From positions 1 to 21,789 of the IMG/VR virus record IMGVR_UViG_3300035703_000433: 21,789 nt of DNA, one strand, 5' to 3'. Under the pieces are notes generated by a model. The model searched no databases. It had not been told where the DNA came from and saw only the letters and a list, made by a program, of their open reading frames with translations. Below are positions 6,850 through 13,725 of this stretch, piece by piece. The stretch's first letter is position 1. Each line of letters opens with the position of its first letter. A program made the translations under genes and the position numbers. This stretch comes from a virus.

Positions 6850-8369
6850 ACAAGTTCGATACCCTCGTCACCAACGCCTTGCTGTCGCGCGCGGCGTTCT
6901 ACAACAGTCTGCTTGACGGCAAGAACGAGGATCGGAACATCGACGATGAAGTCGGCTACCCAGAGTCGATCTCCATCGATGACTACGTTCAGATGTATCG
7001 CCGTCAAGACATCGCACAGCGAGTCGTGACGCTCGAACCTGAGGAATCCTGGTCGGAATACCCAGACATCTACGAGACTGACGAAGGCCGCGAGACGGCC
7101 TTCGAGAAGGCCGTCTCTACGTTCGTCGTGGAGACGAGTCTCCACGAATACTTGGCGAAGGTCGATACCGTATCCGGTATCGGCCAGTACGCCGTCCTGT
7201 TCATCGGACTGGACGATGGCGGGGAGTTTGATACCCCTGCTCCGGGTTTCACTGATGGTGGCTTGGCCGACACGCCCGGCCAAGCCAACGTCCTGTACTA
7301 CCGAGTTTTCGATCAGTCATCGGCTCGAATCTCCGAGTACGAGAGGGATCGAAACAACCCCAGGTACGGCCAACCAAAGGTATACGAGTTGGATTTTCAA
7401 GATACTATCGACTCGACCCTCGACACCAACGCCACCCCCGTAACAGATACCATCCAAGTCCACTGGTCGCGAGTCATCCACGTTGCGGATACTCGCCTGA
7501 CCACCAGCGAAATCTTTGGTTTTCCAAGGATGGAGCCGGTTTTCAACCGGCTCTTTGACGTGCGAAAGATCAACGCAGCTTCGGGGGAAGCCTACTGGAA
7601 GGGAGGCTTTCCAGGATACGCCTTCGAGGTAGATCCCCAGAATGGGGAGCTATCCGAGGAGGATCGAGAAAACATCAAGGACGAAATCTACAAGTACGAG
7701 CAAGGATTGTCTCGGTACTTCGCCGGTGTGGGTGTCCAGGTCAAGCCCTTGACCCCCACCCTAGTTTCGCCCCAACCATTCATCGACAACGCGCTGCGAA
7801 TGATCGCAGCGGCCAAGGGATACCCGATCACCAAGCTGGTTGGCAACTACGGTGGCAACCAAACCAATGAGCAGGACGAAGATGCTTGGAAGAAAAAGAT
7901 CGCTCAGCGGCGCGAGCTTTTCGTCACCCCGAAGATCATTCGGGCCACTATCAACCGCATCCAACAGTTCGGCGCGCTCCCACCGACCAAGAAACAGAAC
8001 GGCAAGCCCCGCCCCTATATCGTCAAGTGGAAACCACTTGCCGAGATGACCGAAGGCGAGAAGGCAGAAATCGGACTCAAGCGTACCGAAGCCTTGGCTC
8101 GGTACACGACTGCCGGGGCCGAGTCTGCTGTCCCATTGGTCGAATGGCTGACGAAGTTCATGGGCCTGCGGTTCGAGGAAGCCGAGGCGATAGCCAAGGC
8201 TGAGCGATCCGAGTTTTCGCCAGTTCTGAAAGAACTGGCGGCGGGTATGTCCGGCCAACAGAACAACACGCCATCGAGCATCCCCGCAGTCCCCAAACCG
8301 ACCGATACGAAAGATCCCAGCAAGACACCACCCAACCAAGTCCAGAAGGAGAACCCTGCCAATGCGTAA
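6846..8369 (+). CDS. Portal protein (DUF1073 type)
   Basis: This 507-residue protein forms the dodecameric portal ring at the head vertex through which DNA enters and leaves. The N-terminal block YVQMYRRQDIAQRVVTLEPEESW and the following WSEYPDIYE, then SGIGQYAVLFIGLDDG, are characteristic of the DUF1073 portal family. The position directly after the terminase fits. A second conserved area is YPITKLVGNYGGNQTNEQDEDAW near residues 325-345. The C-terminus is low in complexity, rich in P, T and N. Translation is coupled to the terminase by ATGA overlap and to the next gene by an 8-base overlap. Two competing hairpins at 7082-7117 and others at 7126-7147 and 8218-8240 lie within the gene. Confidence 0.9.
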   Translation: MNKFDTLVTNALLSRAAFYNSLLDGKNEDRNIDDEVGYPESISIDDYVQMYRRQDIAQRVVTLEPEESWSEYPDIYETDEGRETAFEKAVSTFVVETSLHEYLAKVDTVSGIGQYAVLFIGLDDGGEFDTPAPGFTDGGLADTPGQANVLYYRVFDQSSARISEYERDRNNPRYGQPKVYELDFQDTIDSTLDTNATPVTDTIQVHWSRVIHVADTRLTTSEIFGFPRMEPVFNRLFDVRKINAASGEAYWKGGFPGYAFEVDPQNGELSEEDRENIKDEIYKYEQGLSRYFAGVGVQVKPLTPTLVSPQPFIDNALRMIAAAKGYPITKLVGNYGGNQTNEQDEDAWKKKIAQRRELFVTPKIIRATINRIQQFGALPPTKKQNGKPRPYIVKWKPLAEMTEGEKAEIGLKRTEALARYTTAGAESAVPLVEWLTKFMGLRFEEAEAIAKAERSEFSPVLKELAAGMSGQQNNTPSSIPAVPKPTDTKDPSKTPPNQVQKENPANA

Positions 8370-8775
8370 TTTCAATCCAGAACTCGCCGCCGAAGTCGTC
8401 GAACTGCTCGAACAGGGAGAAGTATTCCTTGGCAGTGGCAGACTCCAAAAGCTCGCCAAAGAAGCACAACTCGAAGCATGTTGTCAAGGCCAATGCGTCG
8501 AAAATTGCGACCATTGCAGCATAAGTTATAATGATTCTGTGTTGGCGTTGCGTCAGATCCTATCTGACGCTCAATCCGCCCCATTCGATCAAGCCTATGG
8601 GGTGCTATTCCCCAAGTTTGTTTGCATCGCCTCCAAGGCTTTCGCGGGAATCGAACTCCCTGTACAGGAATCTCAAGATGGAAACACTGGTAGCGAATCT
8701 AGCTCTGAGCAAAGTCCAGAAGAAAACTCTGGCGGGTCGAAGCTATCTCGTCGCTCCCGTGGCGATGATCGTTGA
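8362..8775 (+). CDS. Cysteine-rich hypothetical protein overlapping the protease
   Basis: This 137-residue protein is not recognised. Residues 38-51 hold a tight cysteine cluster (ACCQGQCVENCDHC), which could bind a metal. The last 35 residues are low in complexity, rich in S, E and G, and end in basic SRRSRGDDR. The start is well supported: AAGGAG lies about 9 bases before the ATG, and the ATG overlaps the portal stop. The 3' end overlaps the prohead protease gene by 98 bases in a different frame, an unusually long overlap here; the low-complexity tail is what the overlap encodes, so it may be tolerated rather than functional. The position between portal and protease is often taken by minor head proteins. 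Confidence 0.65.
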   Translation: MRNFNPELAAEVVELLEQGEVFLGSGRLQKLAKEAQLEACCQGQCVENCDHCSISYNDSVLALRQILSDAQSAPFDQAYGVLFPKFVCIASKAFAGIELPVQESQDGNTGSESSSEQSPEENSGGSKLSRRSRGDDR

Positions 8776-9850
8776 GGGCGTATTCGCCGGTAATCAAGGG
8801 CCGATTCTCTACGAACAGTCCGACATTACCAAGTCCGTCGCTTCTTGGAACCACAAGCCAATCACCGTAGGCCACCCCAAACGGGGTGAGCAGTTCGTAT
8901 CTGGATGCCTCCCCGAGTCCATTGAGGACTTCGGGGTCGGCATGGTTCTCAACACTTCTTGGAACGCCCGCACGAAGAAACTTCGTGCGGAAGCGTGGTT
9001 TGACGAATCACGACTTGATGTCGTGCCGGGCGGATCGGCGATCAAAGCGGCTCTTGCGAAGCAAGAGCCGATGGAAGTCTCTACCGGCCTTTTCGTTGAT
9101 AAAGAACTATCCTCCGGTCAGTACAACGGCAAGGAATTTACGGGCAAAGCCCGTAATTTCCGTCCAGATCACCTTGCAGTAATCGTCAACGGCGTAGGGG
9201 CTTGTTCCCTCAAGGATGGGGCTGGTTTGCTGGTCAACAAAGACTCTCAAGCAACAGATGTCAACCCCCAATCAGATGAAAATTTGGCGACGACTGATGC
9301 AGAGGGTAAACTATTAGAGAATCGAATACAAGAAGTTCGAGAATCAAAACCTCTTATAGTCAATGAGAAGGTCAAAATGAAACGTGATGAAATTCTCGCC
9401 GTCTTGGGCGACGACCACAAAGACTTTGTGACCAACCTCTCCGATGTTCAGGTTGAGGCACTTGCGAAGCTACAGCGAACCGTGACTGTCGAAGTCCCGG
9501 TTGCCAACGAAGCACCGAAGAATCTCGACGAGCTTCTTGCATCGGCTCCTGCCGATGTCAAGGCGAAGATCGAAGAAGCCTTCGCAGTCAACACCGCACA
9601 CCGCGATGGCTTGATCGAGCAGATCGTAGCCAACGAAAAGAATCAATTCAGCAAGGAAGAACTTGCAGTGTTGCCAACGGCAACCCTCAGCAAGATGGCA
9701 GTTTTCGCGGTCAATGCTGCACCTGCTCCTGCTGCGGGCTCGGCTCCGGCTCCTTTGTATGCCGGATCTGCTGCCCCCACCGATCCAAAGCCTTCGACCT
9801 CGGCGGTCAAAGGATTCCTACCTCCGTCCACCTTCTCAGCAAAGGCTTAG
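8678..9850 (+). CDS. Prohead protease fused to scaffold (DUF2213)
   Basis: This 390-residue protein has an N-terminal DUF2213 protease domain (residues 1 to about 190) and a C-terminal scaffold part. The N-terminal block GRSYLVAPVAMIVEGVFAG, the SWNHKPITVGHP block (His66) and EVSTGLF (Ser135) match the expected serine protease pair of herpes-assemblin-like prohead proteases. The enzyme would cut scaffold and capsid N-termini during head maturation. Residues 195-233 are a linker with AT-richer codons. From residue 234 the sequence is helical, ending in an A/P-rich tail. I start at ATG 8678 with AGGA about 10 bases upstream; a longer frame from 8531 reads through the overlapping gene and lacks homologous character. 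An internal start at 9377 probably yields free scaffold. Confidence 0.85.
   Translation: METLVANLALSKVQKKTLAGRSYLVAPVAMIVEGVFAGNQGPILYEQSDITKSVASWNHKPITVGHPKRGEQFVSGCLPESIEDFGVGMVLNTSWNARTKKLRAEAWFDESRLDVVPGGSAIKAALAKQEPMEVSTGLFVDKELSSGQYNGKEFTGKARNFRPDHLAVIVNGVGACSLKDGAGLLVNKDSQATDVNPQSDENLATTDAEGKLLENRIQEVRESKPLIVNEKVKMKRDEILAVLGDDHKDFVTNLSDVQVEALAKLQRTVTVEVPVANEAPKNLDELLASAPADVKAKIEEAFAVNTAHRDGLIEQIVANEKNQFSKEELAVLPTATLSKMAVFAVNAAPAPAAGSAPAPLYAGSAAPTDPKPSTSAVKGFLPPSTFSAKA
9365..9379 (+). promoter_or_regulatory. Internal ribosome binding site for nested scaffold
   Basis: GAGAAGG is followed six bases later by ATG at 9377, in frame with the protease gene. It is one of the better Shine-Dalgarno matches in the window and lies exactly at the boundary between the protease linker and the scaffold domain. 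Confidence 0.65.
9377..9850 (+). CDS. Nested scaffold protein (internal start)
   Basis: Starting at the internal ATG (residue 234 of the fused gene) gives a 157-residue protein beginning MKRDEILAVLG. Its helical middle, with repeated charged and leucine positions (VQVEALAKLQ, NLDELLASAPADVKAKIEEAF), and its A/P-rich tail suit a capsid scaffold. In phage lambda, protease C contains scaffold Nu3 by the same trick, so the arrangement is known in principle; here it is inferred from the ribosome-binding site and domain boundary. The scaffold would be made in excess over the protease fusion and digested during maturation. Confidence 0.6.
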   Translation: MKRDEILAVLGDDHKDFVTNLSDVQVEALAKLQRTVTVEVPVANEAPKNLDELLASAPADVKAKIEEAFAVNTAHRDGLIEQIVANEKNQFSKEELAVLPTATLSKMAVFAVNAAPAPAAGSAPAPLYAGSAAPTDPKPSTSAVKGFLPPSTFSAKA

Positions 9851-9856
9851 TGACAA

Positions 9857-10291
9857 ATGACGATTGCTGCTGCAAACACGATTCGACTGGCTGGGCCTGA
9901 TGGAGTCCAAGAGGAATTCTTGGTCGCCTCCGGCGCAACTCTCCGTCCTGGCATGTTGGTTCGCCGAACCTCGGCGACCGAGTGCAATGTTCACAACGTC
10001 TCCGGTGGAGACGGCGCGACTCTCATTCTCCATGAGGATGCCTTACAAGGCTTGGGATCAGATGATCCCGCTGCCGCAGGTACTCGGGTCTATGCCGAGT
10101 ACGTCATCCCAGGAGCCAAGCGATACGCTCGCCTACAGGCGAACGTCAACGTCTCGGTTGGGGATCTCTTGATCTCTGGCGGTGACGGAACCCTCATCAA
10201 AACCACCGGATCACCAGTTAAGGTGTTTGCGATCTGCGAGGAAGCCTCGAACGTCGCAACCCAAAACCTGATCGCAGTTCGTTTCATCTAG
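9857..10291 (+). CDS. Head decoration / DUF2190-like protein
   Basis: This 144-residue protein sits between scaffold and major capsid genes, where small capsid-stabilising proteins are found. It is beta-rich and glycine-rich (ATLRPGMLVRRTS, VSVGDLLISGGDGTL) and resembles DUF2190 or head-fibre/decoration proteins, which bind the outside of the shell. It has no membrane segment. The ribosome-binding site is weak (AAAGG too far upstream), and only six bases separate it from the preceding stop, so reinitiation may supply translation. Short hairpins of 6-7 bp lie at 9961-9977, 9997-10013 and 10081-10101. Confidence 0.7.
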   Translation: MTIAAANTIRLAGPDGVQEEFLVASGATLRPGMLVRRTSATECNVHNVSGGDGATLILHEDALQGLGSDDPAAAGTRVYAEYVIPGAKRYARLQANVNVSVGDLLISGGDGTLIKTTGSPVKVFAICEEASNVATQNLIAVRFI

Positions 10292-10309
10292 TAAGGGACA
10301 CCGACTCTC

Positions 10310-11386
10310 ATGGAAAACATTGAATTTGTTTTGAACAACGCAGCGTCGGGAAGCATCTCGTCCCAACTGCTCGCAAGTGGATTCGACACCAACGTCCTTC
10401 GCCCATTCGTGGGTGCTGACGGTCGATCCTACATCAACCACAACACCGGCAAGCTCGATGACAATGGCAACCCCATCGTCAACGCATACGTCACCAACGC
10501 AGGTGCTACCTTGCGTAAGGACGAATGGGAGTATGTCGATGACGTGGTTGTCAAGGCGGCTCGCAAGCGACTCAAGATCGTCAACTGGCTGCGAAGCTCC
10601 GGCCTCTCGGTCAACTTGCCGAACGGGTTCGGCAAGACGGTTTACCAATACGAGCGTCAGTCCGACATCAGCGCGGCTCGCATCTCGATGGATGCTTTGT
10701 CTCCTGGTGACAACGACCGACCGGTTTACGACTTGGTAAACCTTCCTTTGCCGATCATCAGCAAGGAAGTCACCATGTCGAGCCGTCAGTTGGCTACCAG
10801 CCGAAACGGCAACACGCCACTCGACACTTCGATGTTGGAATTGGCCGCTATCAAGGTCGCAGAAGAAGCTGAAAAGCTCCACTTGGGAACCTTTGGTACG
10901 TTCACCTTCGGCGGGGCAACCCTCTACGGGTTGACCAACTTCCCGAACCGGCTCACCGGTTCGGTAGCCAACCCAGCAGGTGTTGGTTGGGTTCCAAACG
11001 ACACCTACACGAACGTCTTGGCGATGATCCAAGCAGCTTACGACAAGCTGCACTACGGGCCGTTCAAGCTGTGGTACTCGACGGGCTTCCTGCAATACAT
11101 GCTGCGTCCGTTCTCCACCAGCTACGATTCGACCTCGTTGCAACGGATGATCGAGCAGATCCCACAAATTTCGAGTGTCGAAATTTGTGACTACTTGACC
11201 GGCAACCAACTGTTGCTCGTTCAAGAGGATTCCAGCACCGTTCGCACCATCATCGGAATGGACATTCAAACCGTCCAATGGCAAGAGCGCGGCGGCTTGC
11301 TTGAGAAGTTCCGAGTCATGGCGATGATGGTTCCACAGATGAAGGTTGACATCAACTCCAACTGCGGAATCGTCCACTACAGCTAA
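10310..11386 (+). CDS. Major capsid protein, HK97 fold, encapsulin-like
   Basis: This 358-residue protein forms the icosahedral shell. Diagnostic features are ATLRKDEWEYVDDVVVKAARKRL near residues 65-85, the phrase VYDLVNLPLPIISKEVTMSSRQLATSRN around 140-165, and LAAIKVAEEAEKLHLGTFG at about 180, a series typical of the linocin/encapsulin-like branch of HK97-fold shell proteins. The C-terminus ends in an antiparallel strand region (IGMDIQTVQWQERGG onward). The position after protease/scaffold and decoration genes and before a strong terminator agrees, since capsid is needed in high amounts. AAGGGA precedes the ATG. Hairpins at 10943-10964 (9 bp) and 11163-11189 (12 bp) lie inside, and one covers the stop codon (11377-11394). 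Confidence 0.9.
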   Translation: MENIEFVLNNAASGSISSQLLASGFDTNVLRPFVGADGRSYINHNTGKLDDNGNPIVNAYVTNAGATLRKDEWEYVDDVVVKAARKRLKIVNWLRSSGLSVNLPNGFGKTVYQYERQSDISAARISMDALSPGDNDRPVYDLVNLPLPIISKEVTMSSRQLATSRNGNTPLDTSMLELAAIKVAEEAEKLHLGTFGTFTFGGATLYGLTNFPNRLTGSVANPAGVGWVPNDTYTNVLAMIQAAYDKLHYGPFKLWYSTGFLQYMLRPFSTSYDSTSLQRMIEQIPQISSVEICDYLTGNQLLLVQEDSSTVRTIIGMDIQTVQWQERGGLLEKFRVMAMMVPQMKVDINSNCGIVHYS

Positions 11387-11416
11387 CGCTGTAGCGACAA
11401 TCTGACCACCCGCTGC

Positions 11417-11464
11417 ACCCCGACTGTACGCTAAGCCCTTGGCGTATAGTCGGGGTTTCTTTTC
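11417..11464 (+). terminator. Rho-independent terminator after capsid gene
   Basis: A 15-bp stem with one G-T pair (11417-11431 with 11442-11456) and a 10-base loop is followed by TTTCTTTT. It lies 31 bases past the capsid stop and would reduce transcription into the membrane/peptidase section. Confidence 0.9.
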
Positions 11465-11489
11465 GCAAAGGGCTTTAGGGCTATAGCTC

Positions 11490-11672
11490 ATGGCTAAGTA
11501 CGAATTACTTGAAGGATCACACGTCGTTCAGAACGAACCGCTTGTGTTCGCATCAAAGGGTGAAGTCGTCGAATCAGATCGCGATCTAGTCGCGATCTTC
11601 GGCGAACAGAAGTTCAAGTTGGTTGAGGGCGACAAGAAGCCCGAAGCCAAGAAAGGCGCGAAGGCCGAGTAA
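11490..11672 (+). CDS. Small acidic/basic phage protein, 60 residues
   Basis: This 60-residue protein reads YELLEGSHVV, FASKGEVVESDRDLVAIFGEQKFKLVEG and a lysine/alanine-rich tail. Small proteins with the pattern KGxVVxSDxDLxxxFxxKF occur near capsid genes of several phages; their function is not known to me. It is the first gene after the capsid terminator, and no clear promoter is seen, so it may depend on read-through. AGGG lies rather far (about 13 bases) upstream of the ATG. Its stop overlaps the next start as TAATG. A 9-bp hairpin lies at 11576-11598. Confidence 0.7.
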   Translation: MAKYELLEGSHVVQNEPLVFASKGEVVESDRDLVAIFGEQKFKLVEGDKKPEAKKGAKAE

Positions 11673-11929
11673 TGTTGCGACTCCGACAACGCAGACTTGC
11701 CGTCCGACTTGCTCGTAAATACAACGAGCAATTCGACGGGGACATGGACAAGGTAAAGGCTGCGATTGAGAAGGACGAAGCATTGGTCGGGATCGACCCT
11801 GCAATGGTGATCCTAATCATCCAAATCATCATGGCCGCCATCAAATACTTCCAGAATCGAAAGACTTCGGGAGTTGAAATGGACGACGACGAGGTTCTCG
11901 TCGCCGTTGGTCAAGGAGGAGACGACTGA
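11672..11929 (+). CDS. Small membrane protein, 85 residues
   Basis: This protein starts with an arginine-rich stretch (LRLRQRRLAVRLARKY), has a short helical middle, then one hydrophobic helix at about residues 44-60 (AMVILIIQIIMAAIKYF), and an acidic end (MDDDEVLVAVGQGGDD). A single membrane helix with basic N-terminus and acidic C-terminus is compatible with a holin or spanin helper, but no family is recognised. It is coupled to both neighbours by TAATG and TGATG overlaps. A 7-bp hairpin at 11887-11903 lies in the acidic codons. Confidence 0.65.
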   Translation: MLRLRQRRLAVRLARKYNEQFDGDMDKVKAAIEKDEALVGIDPAMVILIIQIIMAAIKYFQNRKTSGVEMDDDEVLVAVGQGGDD

Positions 11930-12237
11930 TGGACATGACCACCATTTTAGGTTTGGCCCTGCTCGCTGTTGGCGGCTATTGGGCCGCCAACAACGGCAAG
12001 AAGCCAGCTTCCGACCCACAAGCCCAACTGGCTGATCTTATCAGCCAGTTGAGGCCACAGAAGCCTGTCGATGTCTTATCTCCTGGCGAACCTTCGGTCG
12101 CTAAGGTAGAGCGAGACAAGGCCGTCGATGCTGTCGAAGTCCTGGTGGACTACTTCGAGCAACGAGGAGTTGCAGAGGCGACTACGCCTCTGCAATCCAT
12201 TATCCAACTGATCTTTACTCCAACTCCAAAGGTGTAG
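11929..12237 (+). CDS. N-terminally anchored membrane protein, 102 residues
   Basis: A hydrophobic segment (TTILGLALLAVGGYWAA, residues 4-20) anchors the N-terminus; the rest is soluble, with a proline-containing linker (LRPQKPVDVLSPGEP) and a helical acidic segment (VDAVEVLVDYFEQRG). The function is unknown. It lies in a run of four small membrane proteins before the peptidase, so a joint envelope role is likely. Three long hairpins occur in only 309 bases: 11967-11992 (10 bp), 12025-12051 (12 bp) and 12170-12195 (11 bp). Confidence 0.65.
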   Translation: MDMTTILGLALLAVGGYWAANNGKKPASDPQAQLADLISQLRPQKPVDVLSPGEPSVAKVERDKAVDAVEVLVDYFEQRGVAEATTPLQSIIQLIFTPTPKV

Positions 12238-12238
12238 C

Positions 12239-12445
12239 ATGGGCGACTTCATCGGATTGTTTTTGAAATCCAAACGAAACGTGGTGGCTTTGGGCACGCT
12301 GATCCCGCTTGTTTACCAAGCGGTCACAGCGATTCAATCAGGTCAGCCGATTCCCGAGGCCGTTGTTATCGGCATCGGGGCAATCGTCTCGACTTGGATC
12401 TTGGGCGACTCTGTTCGCCCAACGATGCCAAAAACCAAGGAGTAG
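12239..12445 (+). CDS. Small hydrophobic protein, possible holin-like
   Basis: This 68-residue protein has two hydrophobic stretches, about residues 15-32 (NVVALGTLIPLVYQAVTA) and 38-55 (IPEAVVIGIGAIVSTWIL), a basic N-terminus (KSKRN) and a basic tail ending PKTKE. The size and two-helix pattern suit a class II holin, but this pattern is also found in unrelated small membrane proteins. The ATG follows the previous stop by one base and AAAGGTG lies about 7 bases upstream. Confidence 0.65.
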   Translation: MGDFIGLFLKSKRNVVALGTLIPLVYQAVTAIQSGQPIPEAVVIGIGAIVSTWILGDSVRPTMPKTKE

Positions 12446-12448
12446 GTC

Positions 12449-12832
12449 ATGGATCGCAACCGCCTCGGCCCTTGGCTGATGATTGCAGGCGGTCTGCTCC
12501 TACTATTCGGAAACAAACTGCCCCAAGACTGGGGCAGTTTGTCCACCAACGTAGCGGGTTCGACTGTCGTGCTGGTCAATGAAAAAACTGCGGCAACCGT
12601 CGATCAGACGATTGCTCTGCGTAATGCTAGCCAATTTGTTGAGGCCAACAAATTGGCCGGGTTTCGCAACGCAGATCGCGACGACGAATGGGCAAAGCCC
12701 ATCGTCGAAGCAGGACGAGTTAAGAAGCTCGAACCACCCATTGTCGCCTACGTCGATTTGAAAGACGGCTCAGTTTCCAAGGTACGCAAGGTCGTACCTT
12801 GGAAAACGTCGTTTGAGGATTCCCTGAAATGA
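12449..12832 (+). CDS. Membrane-anchored protein, 127 residues
   Basis: A hydrophobic helix at residues 8-21 (PWLMIAGGLLLLFG) is followed by a soluble region facing, probably, the periplasm (VDQTIALRNASQFVEANKLAGFRNADRDDEWAK in part). No family is recognised. It has a perfect AAGGAG site about 7 bases upstream of the ATG, so it should be translated strongly. The stop overlaps the start of the cysteine peptidase as ATGA, which suggests that both are needed together. It carries three of the strongest hairpins: 12513-12542 (13 bp), 12630-12657 (12 bp) and 12774-12805 (13 bp). Confidence 0.65.
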   Translation: MDRNRLGPWLMIAGGLLLLFGNKLPQDWGSLSTNVAGSTVVLVNEKTAATVDQTIALRNASQFVEANKLAGFRNADRDDEWAKPIVEAGRVKKLEPPIVAYVDLKDGSVSKVRKVVPWKTSFEDSLK

Positions 12833-13725
12833 GTGACCAACAAGAAATCTTTACCCTCCCAGACGGTTCCAAGGTAAGCACCGGTTGCATGGCCCCAACG
12901 CCCGCAGAGCGTGCATTGGTGGCCGATGTGCCTGTCTATGGGGAGGAGTTCTATCTCGATGCCAGCGACATCGAGAAGTCCCTTAAAAACGATGTTTACA
13001 AGCAGATGCGGAAACGTCGGCAGGCTTGGGTGATAAACCAAGCCAATCTTGGGAAGTGCAACGCCTCGGCGACTGTCAACGCCTTCCACAACCGTCGAGA
13101 ACTCGACGGTCTACCCCATATCGTCTTGAGTGATTGCTACCTCTACATGCACATCAACCGAGGCAGAGATCAGGGATCTCTGCTCCAAGATGGTATGGAG
13201 TGGTCTAAGAGGGGCATCGCCCCTCGGAAACTGAACTTGAACGGGGAATCGTACACGATTCCCCATAACATCTATCTCAAGAACCAGATGCCTGAGAATT
13301 GGTACAAGGTGGCACAGGATTCGGCCACCATGTTTACCACGTTCGAGGCATACAAGTTGCCGGTAGGTGATTACAAAACCTTCAAGATCGCCCTCGCGAG
13401 CGCGCTCGCGAGAGATCACCAAGTAGTCCATGCTTGGCACGTCGGCAACAATTCGATGAAGCTACGCAACGGCTACGCCGTTCAAGGCGGTGGCGTAGGC
13501 AACCATGCTACGCTTTTCCACTCTGGCAAATGGGTGGGTGGCGAGGATCTCGTCCACCCAGACATTGAGAACTCTTGGGGGCCTAGCCTCAACCCAATGT
13601 ACGGGCCAACAGGTACGCAGGGATGGGGGGAAGGTGGCTTCGGTTTATTTACGATGCAGGATGCTTTCCAGTGTACAAAATGGCATGACTTCTGGGTGTT
13701 TGTAGGGAATAAGGTGCGGGAATGA
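12829..13725 (+). CDS. Papain-family (C1A-like) cysteine peptidase
   Basis: This 298-residue protein has every active-site feature of papain-type peptidases: the oxyanion Gln71 and nucleophile Cys77 in QANLGKCNASA with the canonical spacing of six, the catalytic His226 in GNHATLFHSG, and Asn248 in ENSWGPSLN followed by GTQGWGEGGFGLF, the equivalent of NSWGxxWGxxGY. The first 65 residues could act as a short propeptide or binding part. There is no signal peptide, so export would need the phage lysis machinery. The substrate may be a phage protein, a host protein or a cell-wall peptide; the sequence does not decide. It is tightly coupled (ATGA) to an upstream membrane protein and a downstream redox protein. 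A perfect 20-bp palindrome lies at 13393-13412. Confidence 0.88.
   Translation: MSDQQEIFTLPDGSKVSTGCMAPTPAERALVADVPVYGEEFYLDASDIEKSLKNDVYKQMRKRRQAWVINQANLGKCNASATVNAFHNRRELDGLPHIVLSDCYLYMHINRGRDQGSLLQDGMEWSKRGIAPRKLNLNGESYTIPHNIYLKNQMPENWYKVAQDSATMFTTFEAYKLPVGDYKTFKIALASALARDHQVVHAWHVGNNSMKLRNGYAVQGGGVGNHATLFHSGKWVGGEDLVHPDIENSWGPSLNPMYGPTGTQGWGEGGFGLFTMQDAFQCTKWHDFWVFVGNKVRE

Noticed and set aside
9181-9400. Frameshift or gene boundary in the protease linker
   Set aside because: The frame is continuous through the AT-richer linker; the internal start at 9377 is in frame and is better explained as a nested gene.
10211-11491. 426-codon open frame antisense to the capsid gene
   Set aside because: It mirrors a strongly codon-biased capsid gene whose protein is clearly recognisable, has no ribosome-binding site seen, and reads as low-plausibility sequence. 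Similar antisense frames oppose terminase (5452-6120), portal (7761-8459) and the fibre (17793-18290).
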